Of a stretch of DNA of 16,342 nucleotides, positions 9,101-16,342 are shown one piece after another. This DNA comes from Verrucomicrobiota bacterium (lineage in GTDB: Bacteria; Verrucomicrobiota; Verrucomicrobiia; Opitutales; UBA953): assembly GCA_009924965.1 (NCBI GenBank), contig RFQN01000008.1:1-16342 (forward strand), given 5' to 3'. The notes under the pieces are model-generated. The model was not told where the DNA came from and did no database searches. It saw only the letters and a list, made by a program, of their open reading frames with translations. The stretch's first letter is position 1. The number at the start of each line of letters is the position of its first letter. The position numbers were made by a program, and so were the translations under genes.

Positions 9101-12100
9101 ACCTTGGTGCTCAGCGGCACGAACACCTTCACCGGCCCGCTCACGGTCGCGGGTGGTGTCCTTTCCGTCGGCTCCGACGCCAACCTCGGCGCTTCCACCG
9201 CTGGCCTGGTGCTCAACGGCGGTTCCTTCCAGAACACGGCCAGCTTCACGCTCGGCGCCGCGCGCACCGTCGCCGTCACCGGCACGGGTACGTTCAACAT
9301 CGCCAGCGGCACGACCCTCACGGTCGGTGCCCCGATCACGGGTTCCGGTTCGCTGGCCAAGAACGGCTTGGGCACCTTGAGCCTCACCGGCCTATCCACT
9401 TACGCTGGTTCCACGCAGGTCAACACCGGCACGCTCAAGCTCGACTTCGGCGCTGGCGCGAACGCGGCCGACCTGATTTCCGCGGGTTCGGGCTTGGTCT
9501 TCAACGGCGGCGCGCTGGTGGTCGCCGGGGCGGCTTCGGGCTCTAGCCAGACCTTCGCTTCGACGACCCTGAACCAGGGCTCCGCGGACATCACCGCCAC
9601 AGGCACGAACACCAACCTGACCCTCGGCGCCATCAACCGCTCCTTGGGCAGCACGTTGAACGTCACCCTCCCGGCCGGCGGTTCCGTCAACGTCACTGGC
9701 TCGGACGGCCTCATCGGCGGTTGGGCCACGGTCAACGGCAATACCTTCGCGACGCTCTCGTCGGGCGTGCTCACCGGCCTCTCGGCGGGCTCCTACACGG
9801 CGAACACCTGGACCACCGGCGCCAACGTCGACGCGACGGTCTCCTCCCAGCCCACCGCAGGCGCGACCATCAACGCCTTCCGTGTCAACACCCCGGCCGT
9901 CGTCACGCTCTCCGGCTTCAACACGATCACCTCGGGTGGTATCCTCGTCGGCAATGGCGTCGGCACGGGCGTCGCCGCCTTGAACGGTGGCCAGTTGACC
10001 GCGGGCGTCGCCGGTTCGGCCAATGAACTCGTCGTCAGCCAGCAGAACACGGGCGCCGTCTTCTCCTTGGGTTCGGCCCTCGTCGACAACGTCGGTGGCG
10101 TCACCTCGCTCACCAAGTCGGGCGCCGGCACCTTGGCGCTCACGGGCATCAGCTCGCTCTCCGGCGTCATCCGCGTCAACTCCGGCACCTTGCTCTTGGA
10201 TTCCTCCAAGATCTCGACCTCGCTGGCCGGCGCCAACCTCTACTCGTCCAACCTCGTCAACACGGCGACGACCATCAACGTCGCGCCGGGCGCCACCCTC
10301 GGCGTCGTCCGCGCCGACGGCTTGGTCCGCCTGCAGAACGCCGTCACCGGCGCCGGTACGGTCGTCCTCGACCCGCACACCTTGGCCGGCACGACGGGCA
10401 TCGATTCGAGCAACTGGATCCTCGCTGGCACGCTGGCGAACTTCACGGGCTCGCTCGTCTTCGACAACACCGCCTCGTACCTGTCCATCGTCAAGGGCGG
10501 CGCCGGCTACACCAACGGCGTCTTCTCCAACGTCGCCCTCAGCGGCGGTTCCGGCACCGGCGCCAAGGCGAACGTGACCGTCACCAACGGCGTGATCACC
10601 TCCGTCTTCGTGACCGACCGCGGCACGGGCTACGCCACCAACGACACCCTCACGGTCGCGCTCGGCGGCGCCCTTGGCAACGGCACGGGTGCCCAGATCA
10701 ACGTCGGTGCCGGCAACGCCACGAGTTCTTACCGCTTCCAGGGCGGTAGCAATCCCTCGGCCTACTTCGGCACGGCCGACGTCGTCCTCAAGGGCGGTAG
10801 CCAGATCTACGCCAACGGTGGCACCTTCACGCAGAACCTCACCATCACGGGCACGGGCTCGAATATCGACCCGGCCATCGGTGGTATCCCGTACACCTCC
10901 TTGACCGGCCTCTCGGCCTACAGCGCGCTTGGCGTGCTGCGCTTCGATGGCGTCACGGTCACCGGCAACGTCGTTGTCGACGGCGCCGCCAAGGTCATGT
11001 CGTACGGCGGCACGACCACCTACGCGGGCTTGATCACGGGCTCGACCCCGACCTCGATCCTGACCTTCGGTGGCGCCAGCACCGCGACCGGCTCCACCTC
11101 GGTCATCACCGGCCAGCTCAACGTCCCGACGGTGGTCGTCAACGCGGGCGCAGGCACGCAGTACTCGGCTCTGGGCACCGACACGCTGCAGATCGGCAAC
11201 GGCGGAACCACCGGCTTCTTCTCGGGCAATATCATCCTGAACGGCGAGTGGAGCAACGGCGGCACGAACAACTCGACCACGCAATGGCGCTCGACCATCT
11301 TGGACTTCCGTCGCAGCGACGGTTACGTCCTGCTGCCGACCCAGTCCATCTCGCTGGCGCAGCAGACCTTGGGTGGTACGGCCTCTGCCGCCGGCGCCAC
11401 CGTCCGCGTCAACACGACCGGCACGGGCGTCGAGACCAACGGTGCCAACTTCTACCTAGCGAACTGGTCTGGCTCCGATAAGAACAACCTCATCGCGATC
11501 ACGGGTGGCGCAGGTGGCCGCCTGGAAGTCGGCGCGGGTGTGGCCAACTCCCGCCTCGTCATCAGCAATGGTTCCACGCTGAACCTGGCCTACTTCGGCA
11601 TGGGCGAAACCCAGGTTAACTTCAATGGCTCGGTCGTCCAGGAAGCCGGCACGACGGTCAACGTCGGTCAAGTGCGCGTCGGCCACTGGGCGGGCACGAG
11701 CAACTACACCATGAACGGCGGCACGTTCAACTCGTACGCCTACTCGCCGAACGTCACCACCAACTCCCCGATCGGCCCGCAGGCGGGCGAAACCTACGGC
11801 GGTATCTACGTGGGCATCGACGGCGTCAGCTGGTTCAACCAGAACGCCGGCACGGTCAGCACGAACTTCGTCTCCATCGACAACCGTGGCACCACGTCGG
11901 GCACGCTCAACGGCCAGACGACCTACGGCACGTACAACCTCAACGGCGGCACCCTGAACCTGAAGGCGGGTTGGGGCGTGGGCTCGGCCAACACCACGGC
12001 CTACTTGGTCTTCAACAGCGGTACGCTGAGCATCGACAACACCGGCCGCGGCTCGGTGACCGGCGCCAACCTGAACGTCCCGCTGTTCGCCCTGAACCGC

Positions 12101-15100
12101 GTGGACTCGGCGTCCACGCTCACGACGAACGGGGCGGGCAACGCCTACTCGATCTCGCGCGACATCGGCGGCACCGGCACCCTGAACCTCGCTGGCAACG
12201 GCACGATCTACCTCAACCCGACGACGTATGGCCAGTCGATCAACGCGGTCCTCTCCGGCAGTAACGCCCTCGTCAAGCTGGGCAGCAACACGACCACGCT
12301 CTGGAACGCCAACGCGCTCTCCGCTGGCCTCATCGTCCGTCAAGGCGGCTTGGGCCTCAACAACGCCGGCGCGCTCGGCACGGGCATCCTCAACCTGCTC
12401 GAAAGCTCGGGCCTCAGCCTCGATAATTCCTCGGGCCTCAACGTCACGCTCTCGACGAACAACGCCATCGGCCTGTCCGCCGACTTTACCTACACCGGCT
12501 CCAACGGTTCTGCCTTGAACCTCGGTACGGGCGCGGTCGCCCTCACCGGCACGCGCGGCATCACGACCACCGCCGGCACCTTGACCCTCGGTGGCGTCAT
12601 CAGCGGCAGCGGCATGCTCCATAAGTATGGCGCGGGCACGCTGGCCCTCACCGGGACGAACACCTTCCAGATGGCGGCCCTCGGCGACGCCAGCTCCGTG
12701 GTCGTCGGCGCCGGCACGCTCCTCATCAATTCGGACGCCGCCCTCGGCACGGCTCCGGCGACGGCTAAGGTCAGCACCCTCCTCTTGGCGGGCGGCGCCC
12801 TGCAGGCTTCGGTCAATACCACTGTCAGCGCTAACCGCGGGATCGAACTGCTCTCTGGCACGACGGGCGGCCTCGCTGCCAGCGCCTCGACCACGCTCAC
12901 CTACGCCGGTATCGTCAACGGCCTCGGTGCCCTCGCCGTTAACGCCGCTACGGACGCGACGGGCACGGTGGTGCTTTCTTCCGCCAACGTCTTCCGTGGC
13001 GGTGCGACGGTTTCGCGCGGCACGCTCCAGCTCGGCAACGCCGGCGCGCTCGGCACGGGCACGCTCGCCTTGAACGGCGGCACGGTGAACGGCGGTACTG
13101 CCCTCACGACCATGACGCTGGGTGGCCTCTCTGGCACCTCCAGCGCCGCGACCCTCAGCCTCAGCAACACCAACGCCACCCCGGCGGCGATCGCCCTCAC
13201 CGTCGGCGCGAACAACGCCTCGACGTCTTACCTCGGCGTGCTCTCGGGCCTCGGCTCCGTCACCAAGGTCGGCACGGGCACGCTCACCCTCGCCGGCACG
13301 AACACCTACACCGGCGGTACCACCGTCAACCGCGGCGGCCTGACGCTCGACTTCTCGCAGGCCTCCTCTCCGGCCAACAATATCCTGGCTTCCACCGGCG
13401 CCCTCACCCTGGGTGGCGGCACGCTGACCCTGACCGGTAAGGCTAGCACCACGAATGCTCAGACGGTCAACGGCCTCACCCTCGGCTCTGGCGCCAACGC
13501 CATCGTCCTGACGGCCAACGCCACCGCGAATCCCTTGGCCCTCACCGTCGGTGCCATCACGGCGAGCTCCGGTGCGACCGTGGACGTCACCCTACCGACT
13601 GGCACGCTTCTGGTGTCGAACGGCTTCAACACTTCGACGGCCGCCGTCAACGGCATCCTCGGTGGTTATGCCACGGCTAATGCCGGCGCTGGCTGGCTCG
13701 TGCCTTCCGCGACGGGTTCGTCCGCCCTCTCGGGTGAAACGGCGATGCCGCTCACCGGCGCGACCGCGACGACGAACTATTCCCTCACCGCGACCGCGAC
13801 GACCACTGCGACGCAGTCCGTCAACGCGTTGCGTCTGTCGCCAGCCGCCGCGACCACGCTGACCATCGGTACGGGCTTCACCCAGACCATCGTTTCCGGC
13901 GGTATTTTGGCTAACGGCACCTTCGCCGGCACGATCAGCGGTGGTACCTTGACCGCCGGCGTCCTCAATTCCGCCAGCTCGCTCTTCGTCCACCAGTACG
14001 ACACCGCCGGCCTGACGATTGGCTCGGTCATCGCCAATAACGGCACGGGCGCGTTGACGCTCGTCAAGGCCGGCACCCAGGCCCTGACCTTAACCGGTAC
14101 GAACACGTACACTGGCGGCACCATCATCAACGGTGGCATCGTCAATTACTCCGTCGACGGTAACCTCGGCGGTACGGGTGCTGTGACCTTGAACGGCGGC
14201 GCACTCAACGCCACTGCCACGGTCACCAACGCCCGCGCCATGACGGTCAATAACGTAGGCGGCCTCTCTGCGACCTCGACCTTCACGCTGACGGCTTCCG
14301 GTATCTTGTCCGGCTCCGGTCAGCTCGTCATCCCGGCCACCAACGCTGGCTCGGTGCTCCTCACGGGTGCCAACACCTACACGGGCGGCACCTCGGTCGC
14401 GGGCGGCACGCTCACGGTCGGTGGCGCCACCGCGCTCGGCACCGGCGCCCTGACGACCACGGGCGGCACGGTGAACTTCAACACGGGCATGACGACGTTC
14501 ACCCAGAACGCCCTCGCGGGTACGGGTGGCACTTTCAACTTGCAGACGATCGCCGCGACGCCGGTGGCCGTGGCTCTGACGGTCGGTGGCGATAATTCCA
14601 CTTCGATCTTCGGCGGTATCCTCGGCGGCGCTGGTTCGCTGATCAAGTCCGGTACCGGCACGCTGCAACTCTCCGGCGCCAATACCTATGTCGGCGTCAC
14701 GACCATCAGCGCCGGTGTGGTCAACATCGCCAACGCCTCCGCCTTGGGCACCATCGCGGGCACCACCACCATCGCGTCGGGCGCGGCCTTGGAAATCCAG
14801 GGCGGCATCACGACCTTGGCCGAGCCGGTCAGCTTGGTCGGCGGCGGCATCAACAACTCGGGCGCCCTCCGCAACGTCTCCGGTGCGAACACCTTCGCCG
14901 GCCCGCTGACGATCACGGGTACGACGCGCATCAATTCCGAGGCGGGCACCTTGACGCTCTCGGCCACCACCGCCATCGCCGGCACGAACATCGGCACCGT
15001 CTTCGGCGGCGACGGCAACATCACGGTCTCGGGCATCATCGCCACGGGCACGGGCTCGGTGAACAAGGCCGATGGCCTGGGCAACCTCACGCTCTCCGGT

Positions 15101-16342
15101 GCGAATACCTTCAGCGGCACCCTCACGGTCGGCGCAGGTACGGTCACCCTCGGCAGCGCGGCGGCCGCGGGCACGGGCCTCGTCTCGGTCAACCCGGGCG
15201 CCAACCTGACGCTCTCCACGGCGGCCACCGTCTACAACCTCAGCGGCAACGGCGGTACGGTCAACTTGGGCGCGAACCAGTTGACGCTGAACGGCACGGG
15301 CTCGAACAACTTCTACGGCCAGATCCTCGGTACGGGCCTGATCCTCAAGCAGAACACCGGTACCCAGACCTTCAGCGGGCCGGTGCTCACCACCGGTGGC
15401 GTCACCGTCGACAACGGCACGCTGGCCTTCGGCTCGACTACGGCCTTCACCGCGACCGGTACCTCCGGCACCAGTACGCTGGCGGCTTCTTCCGCCACGG
15501 GCCTCGTCGTCGGCCAGGTCATCACCGGCACGGGCGTCGACGCCGGCACGGTCATCACCGCCATTAGCGGCACCACGGTGACCCTGAGCAAGCCTCTGAC
15601 CGCGGCCGCCTCGGGCAACTACTCGGCCCTCAGCAGCTACACCCGCGAAGTGATGACCACCACGGGCGGCATCAACACGTTCGGCGCCTTGCGCATCGGT
15701 TCGGCCGATACCATCACGACCGCCGGTAACCTCGACTTCACGAACCTGAGCCCGACGTTCTCGTCGTTCACCGTCGTCAATGGTCGCAGCGCGACCGCGG
15801 CGGCCCCGGTCGTCAACACGGTGACCATCGGCGCCGGACGTACGCTGAACATCCTCGGCGACGTAAAGTTCGGTAACACCTTCTCCTCGACGCAGTCCGG
15901 CGGTACGGTGCAGGGCTCGGTCACGACGAACTTCGTGGGCGGCGGCAACTTCTACATGAACGGTGCCAACTTCTGGGTCGGTACCGGCAACGCCACGACC
16001 AACAACGCGTTCCAGACGCAGGTGGACATGTCGGCCTTGGCTAACTTCACCGCCATCCTCGGTACGGGCGGTCTGTTCGCTGTCGATTACCAGGGCGACA
16101 ATAACACCGGCCCGCTCCAGAAGCTCATCTTGGCCGGCACTTCGAACGTGATCCAGACGGGCGAGCTCCGTATCGGCGGCTCCGGCATGTCCAATATCCA
16201 CCTGATGAACCTCGGGGCGGGTACGAACACCATCTACGCCAACACCATCAACATCGGTACTGGCGGTCGCGCCGGCGGTATCCTCCAGTTCAACGGCGCC
16301 GCCGGCACGTTGGTCCTGCGCGATTCCACCGGGGTCGGCCGT
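3113..16342 (+). CDS. Giant PATR-repeat surface protein, continuation in frame 2 (partial, open at 3' end)
   Basis: Frame 2 has its last upstream stop at TGA 3095-3097 and is then open to the final base. From 3113 this is 4,410 codons of repeat protein like the upstream frame-1 segment. A GTG at 3101 and the first in-frame ATG at 3800 exist, but neither has an export signal or a convincing ribosome site, so independent translation is unlikely; this is the same gene as the frame-1 segment. In order it holds PATR repeats, a long unit homologous to one upstream (4382-7867), a nested cassette of small modules, two homologous GGWA-type units (9353-10201 and 13259-14149), a PATR-poor centre, a dense PATR array and a distinct terminal solenoid. 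No Cys codon was found, and only about two dozen Glu residues were seen. No enzyme motif, transmembrane segment, beta-barrel or anchoring signal occurs, so export and anchoring must be encoded outside. Assignment as an extracellular beta-helix protein is confident; ligand and role are not known. Confidence 0.88.
3296..3409 (+). repeat. PATR repeat 4 (end of Unit I, after the frameshift)
   Basis: Frame-2 segment with I-P-L-N-V-V-F-S, then N-T-N-T-Y-T-G-T-T-Y-V-N-S-S-V-L-S-L. It is the counterpart of the split PATR repeat of Unit II (second half S-N-T-Y-S-G-T-T-Y-V-N at 7835). This shows that the frame-2 text directly continues the frame-1 unit. Confidence 0.75.
3854..4321 (+). repeat. PATR repeats 5 and 6
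   Basis: Two repeats: 3854-3949 (L-T-K-T-G-T-G-V-L-G-V-G-G, then F-S-G-P-I-N-V-N-Q-G-T-L-A-I) and 4211-4321 (L-N-K-G-G-A-G-T-F-T-L-G-G-D, then G-T-L-N-V-Q-V-G-G-V-T-L). Between them is a variable beta-rich stretch with the strand 'GLDGTNTTFTGTI'. They separate Unit I from Unit II. Confidence 0.75.
4472..4651 (+). repeat. VtGxGI module, copy 2 (insertion relative to Unit I)
   Basis: Reads T-T-L-N-V-A-D-S-T-G-L-F-A-G-M-T-V-T-G-P-G-I, then S-G-T-T-I-A-S, S-T-I-T-L-S-A-S-A-T. It lies between the NRLGG and LIRGD anchors of Unit II. The spacing there is 420 bases against 222 in Unit I, and the difference is about one module. Confidence 0.75.
5405..5521 (+). repeat. PATR repeat 7 (inside Unit II)
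   Basis: I-V-K-A-G-D-G-T-L-V-F-A-A-P-Q-Y-F-T-G, then F-V-L-N-G-G-T-V-Q-L-A-G-G. Good lysine-initiated strand and closing N-G-G-T-V-x-L strand, with a few extra residues (A-N-G-T-N-G) in the turn. Confidence 0.8.
6719..7894 (+). repeat. PATR repeat 8, split by a five-module cassette
   Basis: The first half, L-V-K-A-G-A-G-Q-V-T-I-G (6719-6754), ends where a PATR repeat would normally continue with S-G-T-N-T-Y-S-G. The expected second half, F-S-N-T-Y-S-G-T-T-Y-V-N-A-G-T-L-Q-L-G (7832-7894), appears 1,077 bases later in the same frame. The Unit I counterpart has no such gap. A PATR repeat interrupted by inserted domains is therefore the simplest reading. Confidence 0.75.
6755..7831 (+). repeat. 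Cassette of five tandem VtGxGI modules (copies 3-7)
   Basis: A 359-codon block. Module positions are about 6782-6940 (copy 3, divergent, without the VtGxGI core), 6968-7168 (copy 4, Y-P-G-M-T-V-A-T-A), 7181-7390 (copy 5, V-G-Q-G-V-S-G-T-G-I), 7415-7597 (copy 6, V-G-Q-P-V-T-G-P-G-I) and 7622-7813 (copy 7, V-G-Q-S-V-I-G-A-G-I). Each ends in a T-[VI]-x-L-S-x-x-x-T-A-like strand and a short F-G or F-S closing strand. The block contains no PATR signature and is flanked by the two halves of one PATR repeat. Function is unknown. A small beta-sandwich or Ig-like fold protruding from the helix would fit, but that is inference. Confidence 0.75.
8351..9445 (+). repeat. Central PATR array (repeats 9-12)
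   Basis: Four PATR repeats: 8351-8443 (G-S-N-T-F-N-G-N-L-T-V-N-G-G-T-V-I-L-G), 8738-8830 (L-T-K-A-G-Q-G-T-L-V-L-G-R-R-N-T-F-S-G), 9080-9172 (F-T-K-D-G-L-G-T-L-V-L-S-G-T-N-T-F-T-G) and 9353-9445 (L-A-K-N-G-L-G-T-L-S-L-T-G-L-S-T-Y-A-G). Gaps of about 180-300 bases hold the usual spacer strands, such as N-L-G-x-x-T-x-x-L-V-L-N-G-G and T-L-G-A-A-R-T-V. Confidence 0.85.
9353..10201 (+). repeat. Unit C: GGWA-type composite repeat, homologous to Unit D
   Basis: Starts with a PATR repeat ending L-K-L-D-F (to 9448), then L-V-F-N-G-G-A-L-V-V, N-V-T-L-P (9659), G-L-I-G-G-W-A-T-V-N-G (9707-9736), S-G-G-I-L-V-G (9932), G-G-Q-L-T-A-G (from 9986), N-E-L-V-V (10022), and closes with the PATR repeat L-T-K-S-G-A-G-T-L-A-L-T-G (10109-10201). 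The same order is found at 13259-14149, with lengths of 849 and 891 bases. Confidence 0.75.
10202..10537 (+). other. Beta-rich spacer without a recognised repeat
   Basis: In-frame coding sequence between Unit C and the next module. Visible elements are T-I-N-V-A-P-G-A-T-L-G-V-V, L-Q-N-A-V-T-G-A-G-T-V-V-L-D and I-L-A-G-T-L-A-N-F-T-G-S-L-V-F-D. The last two resemble spacer strands of autotransporter passengers, but no full PATR repeat is present. Confidence 0.6.
10538..10717 (+). repeat. GSGTGAxA / GTGYxxNDTLTV module (single copy)
   Basis: About 60 residues: G-G-S-G-T-G-A-K-A-N-V-T-V, then N-G-V-I-T-S-V-F-V-T, then G-T-G-Y-A-T-N-D-T-L-T-V, then G-G-x-x-G-N-G-T-G-A-Q-I-N-V. It resembles a recurrent segment of phage structural and bacterial surface proteins with the pattern GTGAxATVTVxxGxVTSVxVTxxGxGY. 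I know the pattern by sight and do not assign an accession. It is the only copy in the window and breaks the PATR rhythm. Confidence 0.65.
10718..11700 (+). other. PATR-variant region with LQIGNGG and RSD strands
   Basis: In-frame beta-rich region. 10925-11060 contains L-R-F-D-G-V-T-V-T-G-N-V-V-V-D-G-A-A-K-V, a spacer pattern often seen before PATR repeats. 11186-11320 contains L-Q-I-G-N-G-G-T-T-G-F-F-S-G and then L-D-F-R-R-S-D-G-Y, which matches the alternative autotransporter repeat pattern L-x-I-G-N-G-G-T-T-G ... L-x-F-x-R-S-D. The part between has more Trp and Arg than the rest (E-W-S-N-G-G, Q-W-R-S-T). Confidence 0.55.
11702..12040 (+). repeat. Ladder of [x-N-x-G-T] rungs in the PATR-poor centre
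   Basis: Four rungs: Y-T-M-N-G-G-T-F-N (from about 11705), W-F-N-Q-N-A-G-T-V-S-T (from 11831), Y-N-L-N-G-G-T-L-N-L (from about 11933) and L-V-F-N-S-G-T-L-S-I (from about 12005). The spacing shrinks from about 42 to 34 to 24 residues. Similar Y-N-x-x-G-G-T rungs occur in other large secreted repeat proteins. Segments between them are richer in Tyr and Trp, including G-G-I-Y-V-G-I-D-G and K-A-G-W-G-V-G-S. Confidence 0.6.
12041..12616 (+). other. Beta-rich spacer before the 3' PATR array
   Basis: In-frame coding sequence. Contains I-G-G-T-G-T-L-N-L-A-G-N-G-T-I-Y-L (12164-12214), a degenerate PATR-like stretch L-V-K-L-G-S-N-T-T-T-L-W-N-A-N-A (about 12269-12316), and the common connector N-N-A-G-A-L-G-T-G-I-L-N-L (12359-12397). 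No complete classic repeat is present. Confidence 0.6.
12617..15436 (+). repeat. Dense 3' PATR array (repeats 14-22)
   Basis: Nine repeats at about 12617-12730, 12932-13036, 13259-13354, 14060-14149, 14342-14422, 14639-14731, 14867-14962, 15059-15154 and 15344-15436. The best matches to the consensus are 13259 (V-T-K-V-G-T-G-T-L-T-L-A-G-T-N-T-Y-T-G-G-T), 14060 (T-L-T-G-T-N-T-Y-T-G-G-T) and 14639 (L-I-K-S-G-T-G-T-L-Q-L-S-G-A-N-T-Y). The repeats at 14867 and 15344 lack the full lysine-led strand. Spacers often read N-A-x-A-L-G-T-G-x-L-x-L-N-G-G. This is the region with the highest repeat density in the window. Confidence 0.85.
13259..14149 (+). repeat. Unit D: GGWA-type composite repeat, homologous to Unit C
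   Basis: Begins with a near-consensus PATR repeat ending L-T-L-D-F (13352-13354), then A-L-T-L-G-G-G-T-L-T-L, T-V-N-G-L-T-L-G-S-G-A-N, V-D-V-T-L-P-T-G (13583), N-G-I-L-G-G-Y-A-T-A-N (13649), V-S-G-G-I-L-A-N-G (about 13892), I-S-G-G-T-L-T-A-G (about 13934), and ends with PATR L-V-K-A-G-T-Q-A-L-T-L-T-G (14060-14149). W of GGWA is replaced by Y here. Confidence 0.75.
15449..15631 (+). repeat. VtGxGI module, copy 8
   Basis: Reads T-S-T-L-A-A-S-S-A-T-G-L-V-V-G-Q-V-I-T-G-T-G-V, then A-G-T-V-I-T-A-I, T-T-V-T-L-S-K-P-L-T and A-A-A-S-G-N-Y. Its ending is almost the same as that of copy 1 at 28-210. It follows straight after the closing strand of PATR repeat 22 (V-D-N-G-T-L-A-F-G-S) and separates the PATR array from the terminal solenoid. 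Confidence 0.72.
15632..16342 (+). other. Distinct terminal solenoid segment (cut by window end)
   Basis: In-frame region without PATR signatures. Elements in order: F-G-A-L-R-I-G-S-A-D-T-I (about 15677), T-V-T-I-G-A-G-R-T-L-N-I-L-G-D (about 15818), N-F-W-V-G-T-G-N-A (15968), V-D-M-S-A-L-A-N-F-T-A (16022), L-I-L-A-G-T-S-N-V-I, E-L-R-I-G-G-S-G, L-M-N-L-G-A-G-T-N-T-I-Y-A-N-T-I-N-I-G-T-G (16202 on), and G-I-L-Q-F-N at the end. The short N-T-I-x-A-x-x-I-x-I-G rungs resemble solenoid repeats in secreted proteins of Verrucomicrobiota and Planctomycetota (recognised by pattern, not search). The gene continues beyond the window. Confidence 0.6.

Noticed and set aside
10023..10577. Plus-strand frame-3 open frame of 184 codons, and similar Ser/Arg/Pro-rich frames along the window
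   Set aside because: All are the +1 shadow of the real frame, with the same Ser, Arg, Pro and Ala-rich text. Their consistent offset from frame 2 after 3113 instead supports a single real frame.
9392..11284. 630-codon open frame on the minus strand
   Set aside because: Same kind of antisense shadow, rich in Arg, Gly, Asp, Ala and Val, with no known motif; the sense strand here has clear PATR repeats.
14090..16201. 703-codon open frame on the minus strand
   Set aside because: Antisense of the densest PATR array. Composition (Arg, Gly, Asp, Ala, Glu) is that of a reverse complement of Gly/Thr/Ala codons. Not a gene.
1..16342. CRISPR array, tandem DNA satellite or insertion sequences
   Set aside because: Repeats are at protein level with variable spacing and diverged synonymous bases. 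No transposase, inverted terminal repeats or regular spacer pattern was seen.

Overview
The whole 16.3 kb window lies inside one giant, high-GC, plus-strand gene for a secreted or cell-surface beta-solenoid protein of the autotransporter-associated beta-strand repeat type (PATR; TIGR02601/PF12951-like). Frame 1 is open from base 1 to a TAA at 3169-3171. Frame 2 then carries the same kind of sequence without a stop from 3098 to the last base. Removing one base from the AAACCC run at 3112-3117 joins them into a single frame of 5,447 codons (16,341 = 3 x 5,447), open at both ends. No signal peptide, ribosome binding site, beta-barrel, sorting signal, promoter, terminator, RNA gene or second gene is visible. 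The true start and the export or anchoring domain must lie outside the window. The protein is rich in Gly, Thr, Ala, Ser, Asn and Val, and I found no cysteine codon in my reading of it.

Layout: (1) 1-3411, a short 'VtGxGI' module, PATR repeats, then Unit I (about 785 codons), which is interrupted near its end by the frameshift. (2) 3412-7894, more PATR repeats and Unit II. Unit II is collinear with Unit I but carries one extra VtGxGI module and a 359-codon cassette of five such modules inserted in the middle of a PATR repeat. (3) 8351-10201, a PATR array ending in Unit C. (4) 10202-12600, a PATR-poor stretch holding a 'GTGYxxNDTLTV' module, an LQIGNGG/RSD-type repeat and a ladder of x-N-x-G-T rungs. 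(5) 12617-15436, a dense PATR array containing Unit D, a homologue of Unit C. (6) 15449-16342, a last VtGxGI module and a different solenoid segment that runs off the end.

There is no taxonomic marker. High GC, a Gram-negative-type PATR protein of this size, and recurring GGWA and LDFS-like blocks suggest Verrucomicrobiota (for example Opitutales-like bacteria) or, less likely, Planctomycetota; this is inference. The most unusual content is the modular architecture: large collinear duplications into which a second, apparently mobile small domain has been nested. The frameshift is either an assembly or sequencing error or a real inactivating mutation, and the window cannot decide which.
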